Of a stretch of 64,000 nucleotides of DNA, positions 32,990 to 43,297 are shown piece after piece. Position numbers and translations under genes: made by a program. Numbering within the stretch: the stretch's first letter is position 1; the number at the start of each line of letters is the position of its first letter. The notes beneath the pieces are model-generated. The model was not told where the DNA came from. It worked only from the letters and a program-made list of their open reading frames with translations, and searched no databases. The stretch is from Macrosoma leucophasiata (taxonomy: Eukaryota > Arthropoda > Insecta > Lepidoptera > Hedylidae), in the NCBI GenBank assembly GCA_036365455.1, contig JAWQUS010000023.1, positions 4,464,001-4,528,000 of the forward strand. Reading direction: 5' to 3'.

Positions 32990-33344
32990 CGTATAACCTC
33001 AACGAGCATTCAAATGCAAGAAAACATGTGAAGCGCGTCATAATTTCACCACAGACGTTACTAAACCCTATTAGTCAAAGGTTTCACGTCAACTTCAACA
33101 ATTTGATTCTTTGTTACCGATGTGATGACGTAATTGCTATAATCAGCGTCATGTGTGACAATGTACCCACAGGTAAGAGTGAGGTTATATCATTCTAAAA
33201 TCAACGTTTTCTCTTGTACAATATGACGAAATGGGTGGAGCTTGGGCCCAATTTTTTTTTTACCTACGAGAAAGCACATTCGTCTTCTTTTTCCATTCGT
33301 GTTTTTTATGTGTGTGTAGAATGTGTAGATATCTAATCTCGAGA

Positions 33345-33437
33345 CAGCTTTATGATCTCCTAGCGGCCCGGATGACTGCAGCGTATAGAGACCCATACAA
33401 TTACCAGAGGTCAAAATGCAGATGTGTTGCCACCCGA
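33345..33437 (-). mobile_element. SINE-A fragment
   Basis: gatgactgcagcgtatagag and ggtcaaaatgcagatgtgtt, ending where LINE coding sequence begins. Confidence 0.6.
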
Positions 33438-34287
33438 AATACCAGCTTGGTCCACTTGACTCCCTACAAAAACGCTTTGTTCGTATTGTTAACGATCCAG
33501 GACTTAGGGACCGTTCAAGTATTACGTAAGCAGATTTATTACAATTCTTTACCCCCCCATCCCCCTTGTCAGCAAAAGTAAGCAAAGCTCTTACCCCCTC
33601 GCCCCATGCTTACGTAAACATTTTTCAATTAATGTATTGTTTTTTTTAATATTATAATTATAATGTTATAATTAAAATTTTAAACATACGAAAACAAATT
33701 TAGGATAGAGATTAGATTTTACTGGTGTAATAAGTAAATAACTACCGATGACGTAAACATCATCTAGACTCCCCTAACCCCCATGTCATCCAAAATAAGC
33801 AGAGCAAAGACCCCCCCGCCCCCCCATAGTGCTCACGTAATACTTGAACGGCCCCTTACTCCTGGAATGGACTTACCCTTGGCTCCAACATCAGAGCCTG
33901 CGCAGAGACATAGGGAGTCTGTGCGTGTTGTACCGTCTCTACAATGGTGAGTGCTCTGCTGAACTGTTTGACATGGTGCCACCGTCACTTTTCCTACACC
34001 GTACTACCGCCGAAGAGAGAAGTTCCACCTCACCGACTGGACACCTGGCAGTGCTGAACGGTGCGGTTTTCACGTTCGTTCCTGCCCAAAACGTGAAAAT
34101 TGTATTGCACCTAGGTGATCCCTAGGTGCTACAATATGGGGTTCTTCAAAAACGATGTCAAAAGAGTCCTTCAGGACTGGCAACACGTTGTCAACTCTTC
34201 TGGTGTTGTAAATGTTCATAGGCGACGGTGACCACTTTCTGTCAGGTGGCCCGTTTGCTTGTCTGTCAACCTTCAGACATAAAAAAC
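33438..34287 (+). pseudogene. Jockey-like LINE, RT C-terminal end, split by a MITE
   Basis: Before the insertion, 33438-33506 reads YQLGPLDSLQKRFVRIVNDP. After it comes SLRRDIGSLCVLYRLYNGEC then SAELFDMVPPSLFLHRTT, the conserved tail of many insect Jockey-clade RTs. The coding tail then decays around 34010-34130. The 3' UTR gttcataggcgacggtgacc to cagacataaaaaa matches 23700-23758. Upstream endonuclease and RT palm are absent (5' truncation). Confidence 0.82.
33507..33855. mobile_element. MITE inserted in the LINE (349 bp)
   Basis: Inverted ends gggaccgttcaagtattacg and, reversed, ggggccgttcaagtattacg. TTA at 33504-33506 and 33856-33858 is a 3-bp duplication as left by PIF/Harbinger-type elements (TWA). 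Non-coding; has C-rich runs near both ends. Confidence 0.82.
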
Positions 34288-34308
34288 ACCCTTGAGACAT
34301 TAGTTTTT

Positions 34309-34455
34309 ATGTCCCTGTGTTAGTTATTACGGGGCCATACATTGCCATCTTACCGGAATACGATAGTGCTGAACTCTGCCATTTAGTGGCATAATAATTA
34401 GGTAATGCGGTGGTACCTATGCCCTCGAGCTCCTGCGCTGGAACTCTACCATCAG
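34309..34455 (-). mobile_element. SINE-A, 5' part, diverged
   Basis: ttacggggccatacattgcc, atacgatagtgctgaactct, taggtaatgcggtggtacct and ctgcgctggaactctaccat. Confidence 0.65.
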
Positions 34456-34801
34456 CAAAAATCCGAATATTATAACTCCCTTCCCCGACCCGGGGCACAC
34501 CGCGGACACTACGCCAAAATTCCATACAAACGCTTAATTTGGTTTCTATTACACAGACATCAATCAGTGACGTGTATTTACACGCGGACCTGTATGTGTA
34601 GCACGTACAAAATACCAACCGTCGCCCATAAAGGGGGAAGGGGTTGAGTGATGCGGGGAAATCGGGCGAGACGTCGAAGTGTCCATTCTATACGTAGTAT
34701 TATTACATATTCTCTGCCCGGGGATCAAACCCTGGACTCCAGCATAGTAGTCTGAGGTCGTTAACAATCGATGTGAACTGCAAAAGACTGCATATAGTAC
34801 C
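34456..34801. other. mostly unassigned; repeat M at 34663-34718
   Basis: gacgtcgaagtgtccattct and acgtagtattattacatatt match 6850-6890. The rest is not recognised. Confidence 0.4.
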
Positions 34802-35049
34802 TACTCAACAATTGATATTGCAAATCGAGCCTTCGAAAGAAACGATCGGCTCGTTTCGTTTCTTCGCAGAGCGTTATCTCTGTTGCACACTGCCTATGTA
34901 AGCCCTGACAGTGCGATAATGGTAAAAACTTGATCAAAATGGTCGGCAAACGTCAAATAGGTACGGTGCGAAAGAGATAACGCTCTACAGACCCGAAATA
35001 AGCTGTAGTCTCTTTCCTAAACTCGATCTGCAATATTTATTGTTGAGCA
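34802..35049. mobile_element. MITE-N, full length
   Basis: Ends ctcaacaattgatattgcaa and, reversed, ctcaacaataaatattgcag, continuing to atcgag. Interior gagcgttatctctgttgcac and ggtcggcaaacgtcaaatag. Partial relatives at 52872 and 58332. Confidence 0.7.
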
Positions 35050-35294
35050 CTATATTTGCTAGTCACCGTTACGACAAAATATATGACATTAGAAATTTTA
35101 TTTTCGATTTCCTTTACAAATCATGAGTAATTAAACGCTGGTATTTAGACCTTCCTTTAAGTCAAATTCCAATATTGTAAGTCAAGGAGAAGTGCCTTAT
35201 ATACCTATATACACCTATTCATTCGTATTTAAATATATCGAATAGTTTGTTTATTGCCTACATTTGCATAGATCAGAATGAAGTCTGCCAAATT

Positions 35295-35503
35295 TACAAG
35301 CCGACGTCTAGAGCGAAAGTAGCAGCGCATATGTCTTGTCCTCAAAACGCTTCAAGCCACGAATCGGATCCGCAGGGATCTCCTTTACACAGTTGTCTAA
35401 ATTTATTTAGGCTGAGAGTCCTTCACGCTCTCCAGTTGTCCTTTTAAGTAAACTAGAGCCGTATCGAGACGAGCCATCTACATAAGTTCATTAAAAAAAC
35501 TGC
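35295..35503 (+). mobile_element. retroposon L, longest copy
   Basis: From agccgacgtctagagcgaaa through cggatccgcagggatctcc and gctgagagtccttcacgctc to catctacataagttcatt and an A run. Non-coding. Confidence 0.7.
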
Positions 35504-35608
35504 CAAAAGCTCTCCCTTAATAATAGATATCCGGTCCACCCCTTCCACCTTACAGGTATGTGATTTGAAAGAAGTGGAATCAGTCATAAAACCGTACGTA
35601 AAAAAGTA

Positions 35609-35885
35609 TTTTTTTTAATGTAACAGAAGTGGCAAACAAGCATGCAGTTGATGCAGTTCACATTGACGTTAAGTGATGACTGCAGCTTATAGACACCCAC
35701 ACAAACACCAAGGTCAGAATGCAGATGCGTTACCACTCCTGAGGCCTAAGGTGTTATGCCTCTGTGCCGGAAATTACAGGGCCGTACATTACCACCTGAC
35801 CAGAATATGATAGTGCTGAACACTACTATTAAGCGGCAAGTATATAGGTAATGCGGTGGTGCCTACGCCCGCGAGCTCCGTCATA
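35609..35885 (-). mobile_element. SINE-A copy, nearly full
   Basis: Reverse copy with an extra 12 bp (ttgatgcag duplication) in the cagttcacatt block. Ends gcgagctccgtca, so the last hairpin arm is lost. Confidence 0.87.
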
Positions 35886-36675
35886 ATTGTTTGTTTGTCA
35901 ATATTGTTTTTTTTTTTTTAATATCGCCTTGTAAATACGTGAACGCACCATACAATGCATTTATTACTACATGGTTACGCCTAATATAAACTTTTTACAT
36001 GCCTATGTCATATTTTCTTTTTAAATTCTTAGAACAAATTTAATTTGAATGCGTATTCCGAACCTTCTTCCCTCTCGCCCCGTATCCTTTCCCCTCCCTC
36101 TCTCTCGCCCTTTTTTCAATAAGAAATGGACGGTTCGCGCGTACTCTCCGCAAAAAGAAATTAATTTAATAAACCAAAAGTGCAGTGCAGTGATTGACTG
36201 AGTTTTGTAATGTGTGTGTGAAATCCAAAGAAAACTCAAATATAAAAGTTAACACCTGGAGAAGACACGGGGGCCCCCTTCAAGAACCAGTGACCTACGT
36301 AAGAAAGATGCCGACTATCCAGGTACATTTCTACCCTTAATTCCCCGGCTCCTCCACTACACTTGAAAGTAACAACCGCTGTACCTAAATACATACGTAG
36401 GCGCCAAATTATCGCAACAATTAGTAACATTAAAAATAAATTATCGCGCTATTTAATCAAAACCATTCACAGGAAATAATAACTTTTAAATAAAGAATGT
36501 CGCTGCAGGACATTCGTGGGAGCTGGTTTGTCAGGATCTGTATCCGTTGTGCTAATTAAATCTTATATTAATCAATATCAATGCAAATATCGACATAAGT
36601 TCGTGTCGAAAAATTGCAACCAATTAAAGTTATTAAGAAATACGCCGGTGACTAATTGCAATTGCATTTATTTAT
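35886..36675. other. low-copy stretch with possible exon-like signals
   Basis: A pyrimidine-rich run at 36060-36115, tataaaag at 36240-36247, and an ATG at about 36308 followed after four codons by cag|gtacat (a donor-like site). No protein domain. Suggestive only. Confidence 0.2.
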
Positions 36676-36848
36676 GTTTTTTTTTAATGTTACGGAAGTG
36701 CCAAACAAGCATGCAGTTCACATTGATGTTAAGTGATGACTGCAGTCTATAGACACTCACACAAAGACCGAGGTCAAAATGCAGATGCGTTACCACTCCT
36801 GAGGCCTAAGGTGTTGTGCCTCTGTGCCGGAAATTACACTGCCGTACA
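36676..36848 (-). mobile_element. SINE-A, 3' half
   Basis: Reverse: T run, tgttacggaagtgccaaac, through ggaaattacactgccgtac; the 5' half is absent. Confidence 0.85.
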
Positions 36849-36894
36849 GTTATGTCATGAAAGCTGATAACAAACTTACAATGATAACTTCATG

Positions 36895-37160
36895 AAGTGG
36901 CGTAGCTATAGGGAGCGGGCGGTGGAGGCGGCCCGCACCGAGTGCCACCCGTCTGGGGGTGACACCCTTTCTTTAAATAACCAAAATTTGAGCTGTTTAG
37001 ACGTAAAAGCGCAACACAAAACTCAATTTCCCGTTTATAATACTAGGAGGCGCCAGTGACAGAGATTTTGCTGAAATAGGGGGGCACAACTGTGGAGAAT
37101 GGAGGAATAAGATAAACAAGAAAAGCGAGAAAATCCTTTTTTTTTTTAGCTACGCCACTG
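36895..37160. mobile_element. hAT-like MITE (266 bp)
   Basis: Inverted termini aagtggcgtagct / agctacgccactg and an imperfect 8-bp duplication, acttcatg at 36887-36894 and acttcatc at 37161-37168. No transposase. Confidence 0.75.
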
Positions 37161-37399
37161 ACTTCATCTAGGTACTAGATTGCAGTTTTAATTTTACATA
37201 AAATATAGGCTTTGGCACTACTGAATAGCTATCTGATTGTGAAAGAATTTTCACGATTGGTTCAGTATTTCTGAAGATTAGCCCCTCCGAACCAAACAAA
37301 CAATCAATCAAAAGTTACAAACATTACCCGTTTATAATATTAATATAGATCTAAATCTACATAACAAAATAATGAACGGTATCAAGCAAGACATTAACA

Positions 37400-37770
37400 A
37401 TTTTCACTTTACTCGATCTTAATTATGCTTTTAACACTGTTGATTTCAATATCTTTCATCAACATCTCGCGATTCTCTAATCCTATAAAATATCTCTATC
37501 AATGATGGATTGGATTCATAGTTACTTGTTTGGTAGGCGGCAATGCATTCTAGCGGATGAGACTTTTTCGAGTTGGTGTCATGTACTGGTACACCGGTGT
37601 ACCACAAGGAGGCATGTTGTCTCCACACCTTTTTTTCTATTTTCATCAACTAAAACTCACTTAAGCTTCTTTATGCAGATGATCTCCAGATCTGTTGCCC
37701 TATATAGAGGCCAACCTCATACAATTCTCGACAGCTATAAAGACTATCAAAATTGATCTAAAGTAGGTAC
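37400..37770 (+). pseudogene. LINE reverse-transcriptase palm fragment
   Basis: Frameshifted RT core: LDLNYAFNTVDF (motif A region), SMMDWIHSYLFGRRQCILAD, TGVPQGGMLSP (motif B) and LLYADDLQIC (the YADD catalytic motif C, near 37670-37697). Several frames are needed, so it is inactive. Jockey/CR1-like. Confidence 0.75.
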
Positions 37771-38212
37771 TTCGAAGTGAAGCGGAAGATTCCAGAATTA
37801 TTTTTGTTGGATCAATTCTCTTCCCAATTCTTAATTCTGCCGACACATGATCCAGAGTTCGAGATTCGCCAATGAGGCTCTAACACCATTATCATTGTAA
37901 AGATTCTGCGCATATGATGGAAGGCCACTCGCCATTCAAACTATCATTAATTTTTTGTCAATTAAAGGCTTCTAGTCACGGCGTGTAATTTACTATATTC
38001 AATTACTGACATGTCACAGCATCGAATCGCGGGGCACCAGAGGTTAATTGGTTAATTAAATGGCTGAGGTCCTCTGATGACACCTATTCGTGGAAACGGT
38101 AATACTTATATCGTAGTTGGACTGAAGTCGTCGGGACGTGACGACCCGACTACCAAGCGTGTCGATTATTGGATATTCTCTCCATAAGACGTACAACACT
38201 GTTATGGGATTG
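37771..38212. other. unassigned sequence
   Basis: Apart from gtcgggacgtgacgacc near 38132, shared with 21536, nothing is recognised. Confidence 0.35.
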
Positions 38213-38506
38213 TTACTGGTGGTAGAGCTCCAGTGACGGAGCTCGCGGGCGTAGGCACCACCGCATTACCTAATATACTTGCCGCTAAATGGTAGTGTTC
38301 ATCACTATCGTGTTCTGGTCAGGTGGTAATGTACGGCCCTGTAATTTCCGGCACAGAGGCATAACACCTAATGTCTCAAGAGTGGCAGCGCATCTGCATT
38401 TTGACCTCTGGTCATTGTGTGGTTGTCTATAGGCTGCAGTCATCACTTAACATCAATGTGAACTGCATGCTTGTTTGCAACTCGTATTACATAAAAAAAA
38501 AAAAAA
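38213..38506 (+). mobile_element. SINE-A copy, full length
   Basis: ttactggtggtagagctcc to an A run of 14. Followed immediately by an RTE-like LINE tail. Confidence 0.9.
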
Positions 38507-38600
38507 TGGCCGTCTTTGGCGAAGGTTTTGTACAGCAGTAAACGTTTTTTGGGTGGAGTGATTATGATTCTATTGATCTGCCGATAAATTACAAATAAAT
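38507..38600 (+). mobile_element. RTE-like LINE 3' end fragment
   Basis: ggccgtctttggcgaaggtt and tgtacagcagtaaacgtttt match the 3' end of 12580-12625. Confidence 0.6.
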
Positions 38601-38617
38601 ATTTAATACTTATTGAC

Positions 38618-38712
38618 TACCTGATTAGTCCAGCAGTGTGAGACGACCGTTTGTCTTGAAGGGTCGCGGGTTCGATTCCCGCACCGGGACAAATATTTGT
38701 ATGGCCTATATA
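38618..38712 (+). mobile_element. SINE-C head, tRNA-like
   Basis: ctgattagtccagcagtgtg (A-box-like) and cgcgggttcgattcccgcac (intact B box and T-arm-like stem), then tttgtatggcctata. An internal Pol III promoter is plausible. Confidence 0.65.
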
Positions 38713-38899
38713 TTATGTAATTTATGAATTAAATAGTATGGCAATAACATGTGTCAAAGTCGTTTTATAAATAATAATCAATTAATAATATTCTATAAAC
38801 GAATATCTAAATTCTTCACCCATTCGGCTGCGTTCGTGTCAGGAGTAAATAGGTATATTTAGGATGCCTCCGGTGTATTTTCTTTTAGGGCAGCTGTGG

Positions 38900-39172
38900 G
38901 TAATGAAGGTGAAATACAAGCATGCATTTCACATTGATGTTTAGTGATGACTGCAGCCTATAGACACTTACACAAAGACCAGAGGTCAAAATGCAGATGC
39001 GTCGCCACCCCAGTGACCTTAGTTGTTTTCTCTGTGATTGTTATCACGGAGCCATACCATCATTACCATCTAACGAGAGCACGATAGTGCTGAACACCGT
39101 TTGGCGGCTGTATCCTACAGGTAATGCGGTAGTGCCTATACCTACACCTTCGGGCTCCTGCACTGGAACTCA
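38900..39172 (-). mobile_element. SINE-A copy, diverged, nearly full
   Basis: Reverse copy with tail region acaagcatgcatttcacatt, then gactgcagcctatagacact, and 5' end ctcctgcactggaactc. Confidence 0.8.
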
Positions 39173-39217
39173 AGATTTTATTGCAAAATGAAAACGATCA
39201 GTTAAATACGAGTCATA

Positions 39218-39528
39218 TCTATACATCTGTACAAATAAATAAAATTGGAGTCGCTGTTTGTAATATAAAAATAACCGATTTTGACTAAATGCAAATGTAT
39301 GTATACAGGGAACATTTTTGTCTGTCTGTCCGTCTGTCTGTCTGTCTGTTTATTGCGGCTAATTTCGGAAACGGCTGTACCGATTTTGACAGGACTTTCA
39401 TTGGCCGATAGCTTATGTAATAAGGAGTAACTTAGGCTACTTTTATACTTGCTGCGCCCACGACTTCGTCCGAGTAAGTACTGAACAATCATAAGTTCTC
39501 ACGCGGACAAAGTCGCGGCCACAGCTAG
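39218..39528 (+). mobile_element. non-autonomous Helitron (family J), complete
   Basis: Starts TCtatacatctgtac after A and ends cacagCTAG before T, as at 10154-10483, with which it is collinear. Shows the same inverted 3' end (cttgctgcgcccacgacttc against aagtcgcggccacagctag). Confidence 0.8.
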
Positions 39529-39534
39529 TCACTT

Positions 39535-39625
39535 ATTTATTTATTTAATCTTCCAAGCACTATAGAAGTACATGAGGCGGACTTAATGCTAGGTAGCATT
39601 CTCTACCAGTCAACCTTAAGGTAAT
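39535..39625 (-). mobile_element. LINE 3' UTR fragment
   Basis: Shares gcggacttaatgctaggtag and caaccttaag-type text with 21775-21830. Confidence 0.4.
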
Positions 39626-40085
39626 GTAGAAAACTCAATGTGGTAGTGCAATTGAAAATTAATAATGGAATACAAATCGGTGTAAACTGATTAAAAAATT
39701 AAAACTTTATTACAATGTAATTGGAAAGAAACCTGTAGGTGACCGTAAATCAATCAGTTAATTTTCAGGCACAACAATAAATTATGCAGACAATGATATC
39801 TACTCTGCTGACTTTACTGTCGAATCGTGGTCGTGCTATAGGGCTGATCACGGATTTTCAATAATTCTGTTTTTAATACTAGGTACCAAGGTATAATAAA
39901 TTTTAACAGACACATCTCTGGATGTATTTATAGTCACTCAAAAAGGTGACTATTAAATCATGGCACATATCAAAGGACATAATAATTCAGGATCATTTAG
40001 AATGTTAAGAAAAGTTGAATTAAAAAATACTATTAAAGACGTAGAAACTTTTATTACCTATCTCGTCGTGTGACTTTTTAGTAAA
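39626..40085. other. unassigned sequence
   Basis: Nothing recognised. Confidence 0.35.
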
Positions 40086-40712
40086 CAAGGTTCCGTAGTA
40101 AACAAGGAACCCTTATAGTTTCGCCATGTCCGTCTGTCTGTCTGTCTGTCCGTCCGCGGTTTAGCGCAAAAATTATAAGTACTAGAGACTTTTGGCACAA
40201 GTATACATCTTAATTACGCCGACAAAGTGGTAGAATAAAAACATGAAAAAATATATATTTAGGGTAACCTCGCCTACATGTTACTCGCAGATATTTTTTT
40301 TTATTTTCGATTTCCATATAGTGTGTAGTATCGTTGGATAGGTTTTACAATAATAGTATGGGTGTCTGAACATAATTTTTCGATTTAGTTAACTGTTCGT
40401 GACTTATTAAGCTTTAAAGTGCAAATTTTCGTTAGACTCAAGTGTCCCCCCCCCCTACAGACTAAACGGTTGATGTTAGAAATTCAAACGTTATGGCAAT
40501 AGTATCTTTATATAACGAAATTAAAAGAAAAACTATCACACTTAAGTTGGCCTTGCAAGTTTGCGAGTAATAGTCGATCAAATGTACTTTACTCTAAAAT
40601 TTCGAACAAGTCCTTACAAAATATTTATTATTTTTTTTTATTTGATCTTTTACTCTGTAACTACGGAACCCTACACTGCGCGTGGCCCGACATGCACTTG
40701 ACCGTTTTTTTA
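40086..40712 (+). repeat. repeat I, copy 2
   Basis: Same order as 18216-18831: ggttccgtagtaaacaagg, agtttcgccatgtccgtctg, cgccgacaaagtggtagaat, ctcaagtgtcccccc, ttgcgagtaatagtcgatc, aactacggaaccctacac and cgacatgcacttgaccg. Confidence 0.75.
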
Positions 40713-40862
40713 AGCCACATTTTAGCCAGATGGCCAATGTTTTTGTAAGTAATAATACACATACTTATCGCCGCACATTGATAGTAATAATTTTGGTTCG
40801 TTGTAAAATAATTCGTTGGATAATTAGCTTAAATATTAAATATTTACCTGTTTTTATTATAT

Positions 40863-41205
40863 ACTAGCTGACCCGGCAAACATTCGTATAGCCTCAGAAT
40901 GAAATAATGTGTTAAAGATTTGATAGAAACGAACTACTCGTATTTATATGGGAAAATGAAATTGTGTTTTTACTTTTTTTATGTTACGTAAGTGACACAC
41001 AATCATGCAGTTCACAATGATGTTAAGTGATGACTGCAGCCTATAGACACCCACACAAAGACCAAGGTCAAAATGCGGATGCGTTACCACTCCTGAGGCC
41101 TAAGGTGCTATGCCTCTGTGCCGGAAATTACAGAGCCGTACATTACCACCTGACCGGAACACGATAGTGCTGAACACTACCGTTTAGATATTTATATAGA
41201 TTTTG
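40863..41205 (-). mobile_element. repeat K copy split by SINE-A
   Basis: actagctgacccggcaaaca and agcctcagaatgaaataatg match 57513-57600. Beyond the SINE a short tatttatatagatt may be the other end of K. Confidence 0.5.
40970..41189 (-). mobile_element. SINE-A copy, 5' truncated
   Basis: Reverse: T run, gtgacacacaatcatgcag, to gaacactaccgtttag. Ends before the 5' hairpin. Confidence 0.85.
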
Positions 41206-41698
41206 GACGAGAATCGTGTACTGAGAACTTTATATTTATATGTCACATGATTCACCAGTCACCTTGTATAGATGGGATAATAGAATGTGAATAACTTTTG
41301 ACTTAGCATCGGGAGATATAAAGGCGGGCCCAGATATGTACAACTTGCTAGGCCGCTCTACTGAAATAGGCGACCAAGATTATCGGGATTGGATCGGACG
41401 TGATTCAAATCGGGATCTGCTTTAAGAAGAAAGGGAGAAAGTAACACTTCTACTGATTGAAATACATGTGTATATTTTAAGGAAATATTATAAAATACAG
41501 TTTTATTGTTAGAGAATTTCTTCATTTTTGTAATCCTCCGTAGAACTAAACATCATAATATGAAAGTAATAGATGTGCCGTTTGTGGCCGTTCCAAAGAT
41601 TGGATCGACGAAGAAAGATATTTTTATCTCGTTCAAAAAACTGTTTAGGATCATCTTAATAAAATGAAATTGTAACAGCAATACGGGAATTAGTTTAG
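41206..41698. other. unassigned sequence
   Basis: Nothing recognised. Confidence 0.35.
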
Positions 41699-41700
41699 TA

Positions 41701-41937
41701 TAGGTCGCGCCAGGTAAAAAGAACGCTGGCGGTCAAGCTGCGCAGTAGACGATTTATCGATCTATTTGGTGGTATGAGGTGCGGCGTTTTCAATCTGCCT
41801 ACCAATACACGAAACCGCATGCGAAAGCTAGATCAAAAATAAACCAATAGGGCTAGTACTGTCGTGCGCGAGTGTACCGATGCGCGAACACATCCCTTCT
41901 ACTTTCTTCCAGCGTTCTTTTTACGTGGCGCGACCTA
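41701..41937. mobile_element. MITE-T copy 2 (237 bp)
   Basis: Same length and termini as 25933-26169, flanked by TA at 41699-41700 and 41938-41939. It differs at three positions that I could see. The 67-codon frame starting inside it is incidental. Confidence 0.88.
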
Positions 41938-42438
41938 TATTTCCAACATTACAGAATTATGAACTTCTTTACAATCGTTTAGTTCGCCATAAAAGCTGCA
42001 AAAACTATACCTATTATACTTCCAACGACAAAGTGCAGAGTTTTTTTTACCTGCTATTAATAGTTAAAAAATTACAGGCTTGACAACCCTACGTCAAAAT
42101 AAAATTGACATAAGAATATTTTATTACCTGTGTCTTCTGATTGTCACATCGTGAAGTATCTTCGCGCAGGTAATGGCTTTATTTTAATAATCGTGGCCAA
42201 TTAACTCAGTCGGGGGGCAATTCACAAATTTTCAATTGCCTAATAAATGCATTCAATCCGGCCCGGCCTTGGTTTGGATTGAACTGAATGATTTGCTTAT
42301 TAAAATTCCTTAGGGCCCATCCTTGACGTGAACTTAGTACTTACAGTGAGCGACAGAACGCGATGGTTGCATGATGGTTAAGTTTATGTAGGTACCTAGG
42401 GGAACAAAGTTGATGTATTAAGTTTTTACGAGTACGTA
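41938..42438. other. unassigned sequence
   Basis: Nothing recognised. Confidence 0.35.
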
Positions 42439-42649
42439 ACTGCCTCGGTAGCCTAGTGGTAGCAGGCCACTACTACTACGCTGAGGTCCTGGGTTCGATT
42501 CCCGGGTAGGGGTTATCAGAGATAATGGTGTAAAGTCCTTTATCTCTAGTTCTAATAAAGTAACCGGCGATTCGTGGGTGTTTGCATGTATGCTTTAATG
42601 CATGCATTTACCTCTGCCTACCCATTCCCGGATTACAGGCGTGAAGTTA
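42439..42649 (+). mobile_element. SINE-B copy with internal deletion
   Basis: Head and B box (gggttcgattcccgggtag) are intact. About 95 bp between ctctagttctaat and gtaaccggcgattcgtgggt are missing; the tail is present. Confidence 0.85.
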
Positions 42650-42857
42650 GTTTTTTACCTTATGGGGTTATTTAAGCTTAAGCTTTGCATCTATATGGGG
42701 TGCGTAGATGTAGTTTGATGTGTTGTGTTCTCCCACTTAAGATATACCTAATAAATTGTTTTTTTCACTTTTTTTTTTTTTTTTTTTTTATTCTCCATTT
42801 AAAGAGCTTGGTCAAAGACCATGACGCTCTATACGTTCACATGAATTACATTCTTCA

Positions 42858-43222
42858 TGGACGGGCCACGTAGGTAGTGTTATTACCTTTAAGAGACACA
42901 GCGATAGCTCCTCTCTTTCTTACACCTACGCGTCCCATATTTCTATTCCTTTTCCTCTTAATTGCATATCATGATCCAGTGACGAAATGACCGCTGTCGC
43001 GTACGCACGTAATTAGCGAGTGCCTTGTGATTAGCGATATAACATTACGGATCCCGAAGACAAGCGTAAGGGAGAATCCAGGAGGCCTCCTGAGGAGCAG
43101 CTCACAACCTGCAGGAGGATCGACAGGTCAGTCCAGTGTGCCTATTCCTTTCCTCTGTCGCTGTGCTCAACGATTTCTCGTGGTTTATAGCCTACAGACC
43201 ATTTCCAATAAAATAAAGAACA
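42858..43222 (+). repeat. BEL 5' LTR
   Basis: Starts tggacgggccacgtagg and ends ccaataaaataaagaaca; aataaa sites near the end can serve polyadenylation. The 112-codon frame starting at 43027 is LTR sequence and recurs in the 3' LTR, so it is not a gene. Confidence 0.95.
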
Positions 43223-43297
43223 TTTGGTCCTATCGATCTCGGATTTGTAGATTAAAGTCGCGATTATCAATCAAATATACCTACTTAATAATTAAAA

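Noticed and set aside
33231..33581. 116-codon forward frame
   Set aside because: A chance frame crossing a SINE-A fragment, LINE and MITE; the true LINE frame is different.
41880..42083. 67-codon frame starting in MITE-T
   Set aside because: It starts in a non-coding transposon and runs into unrelated flank.
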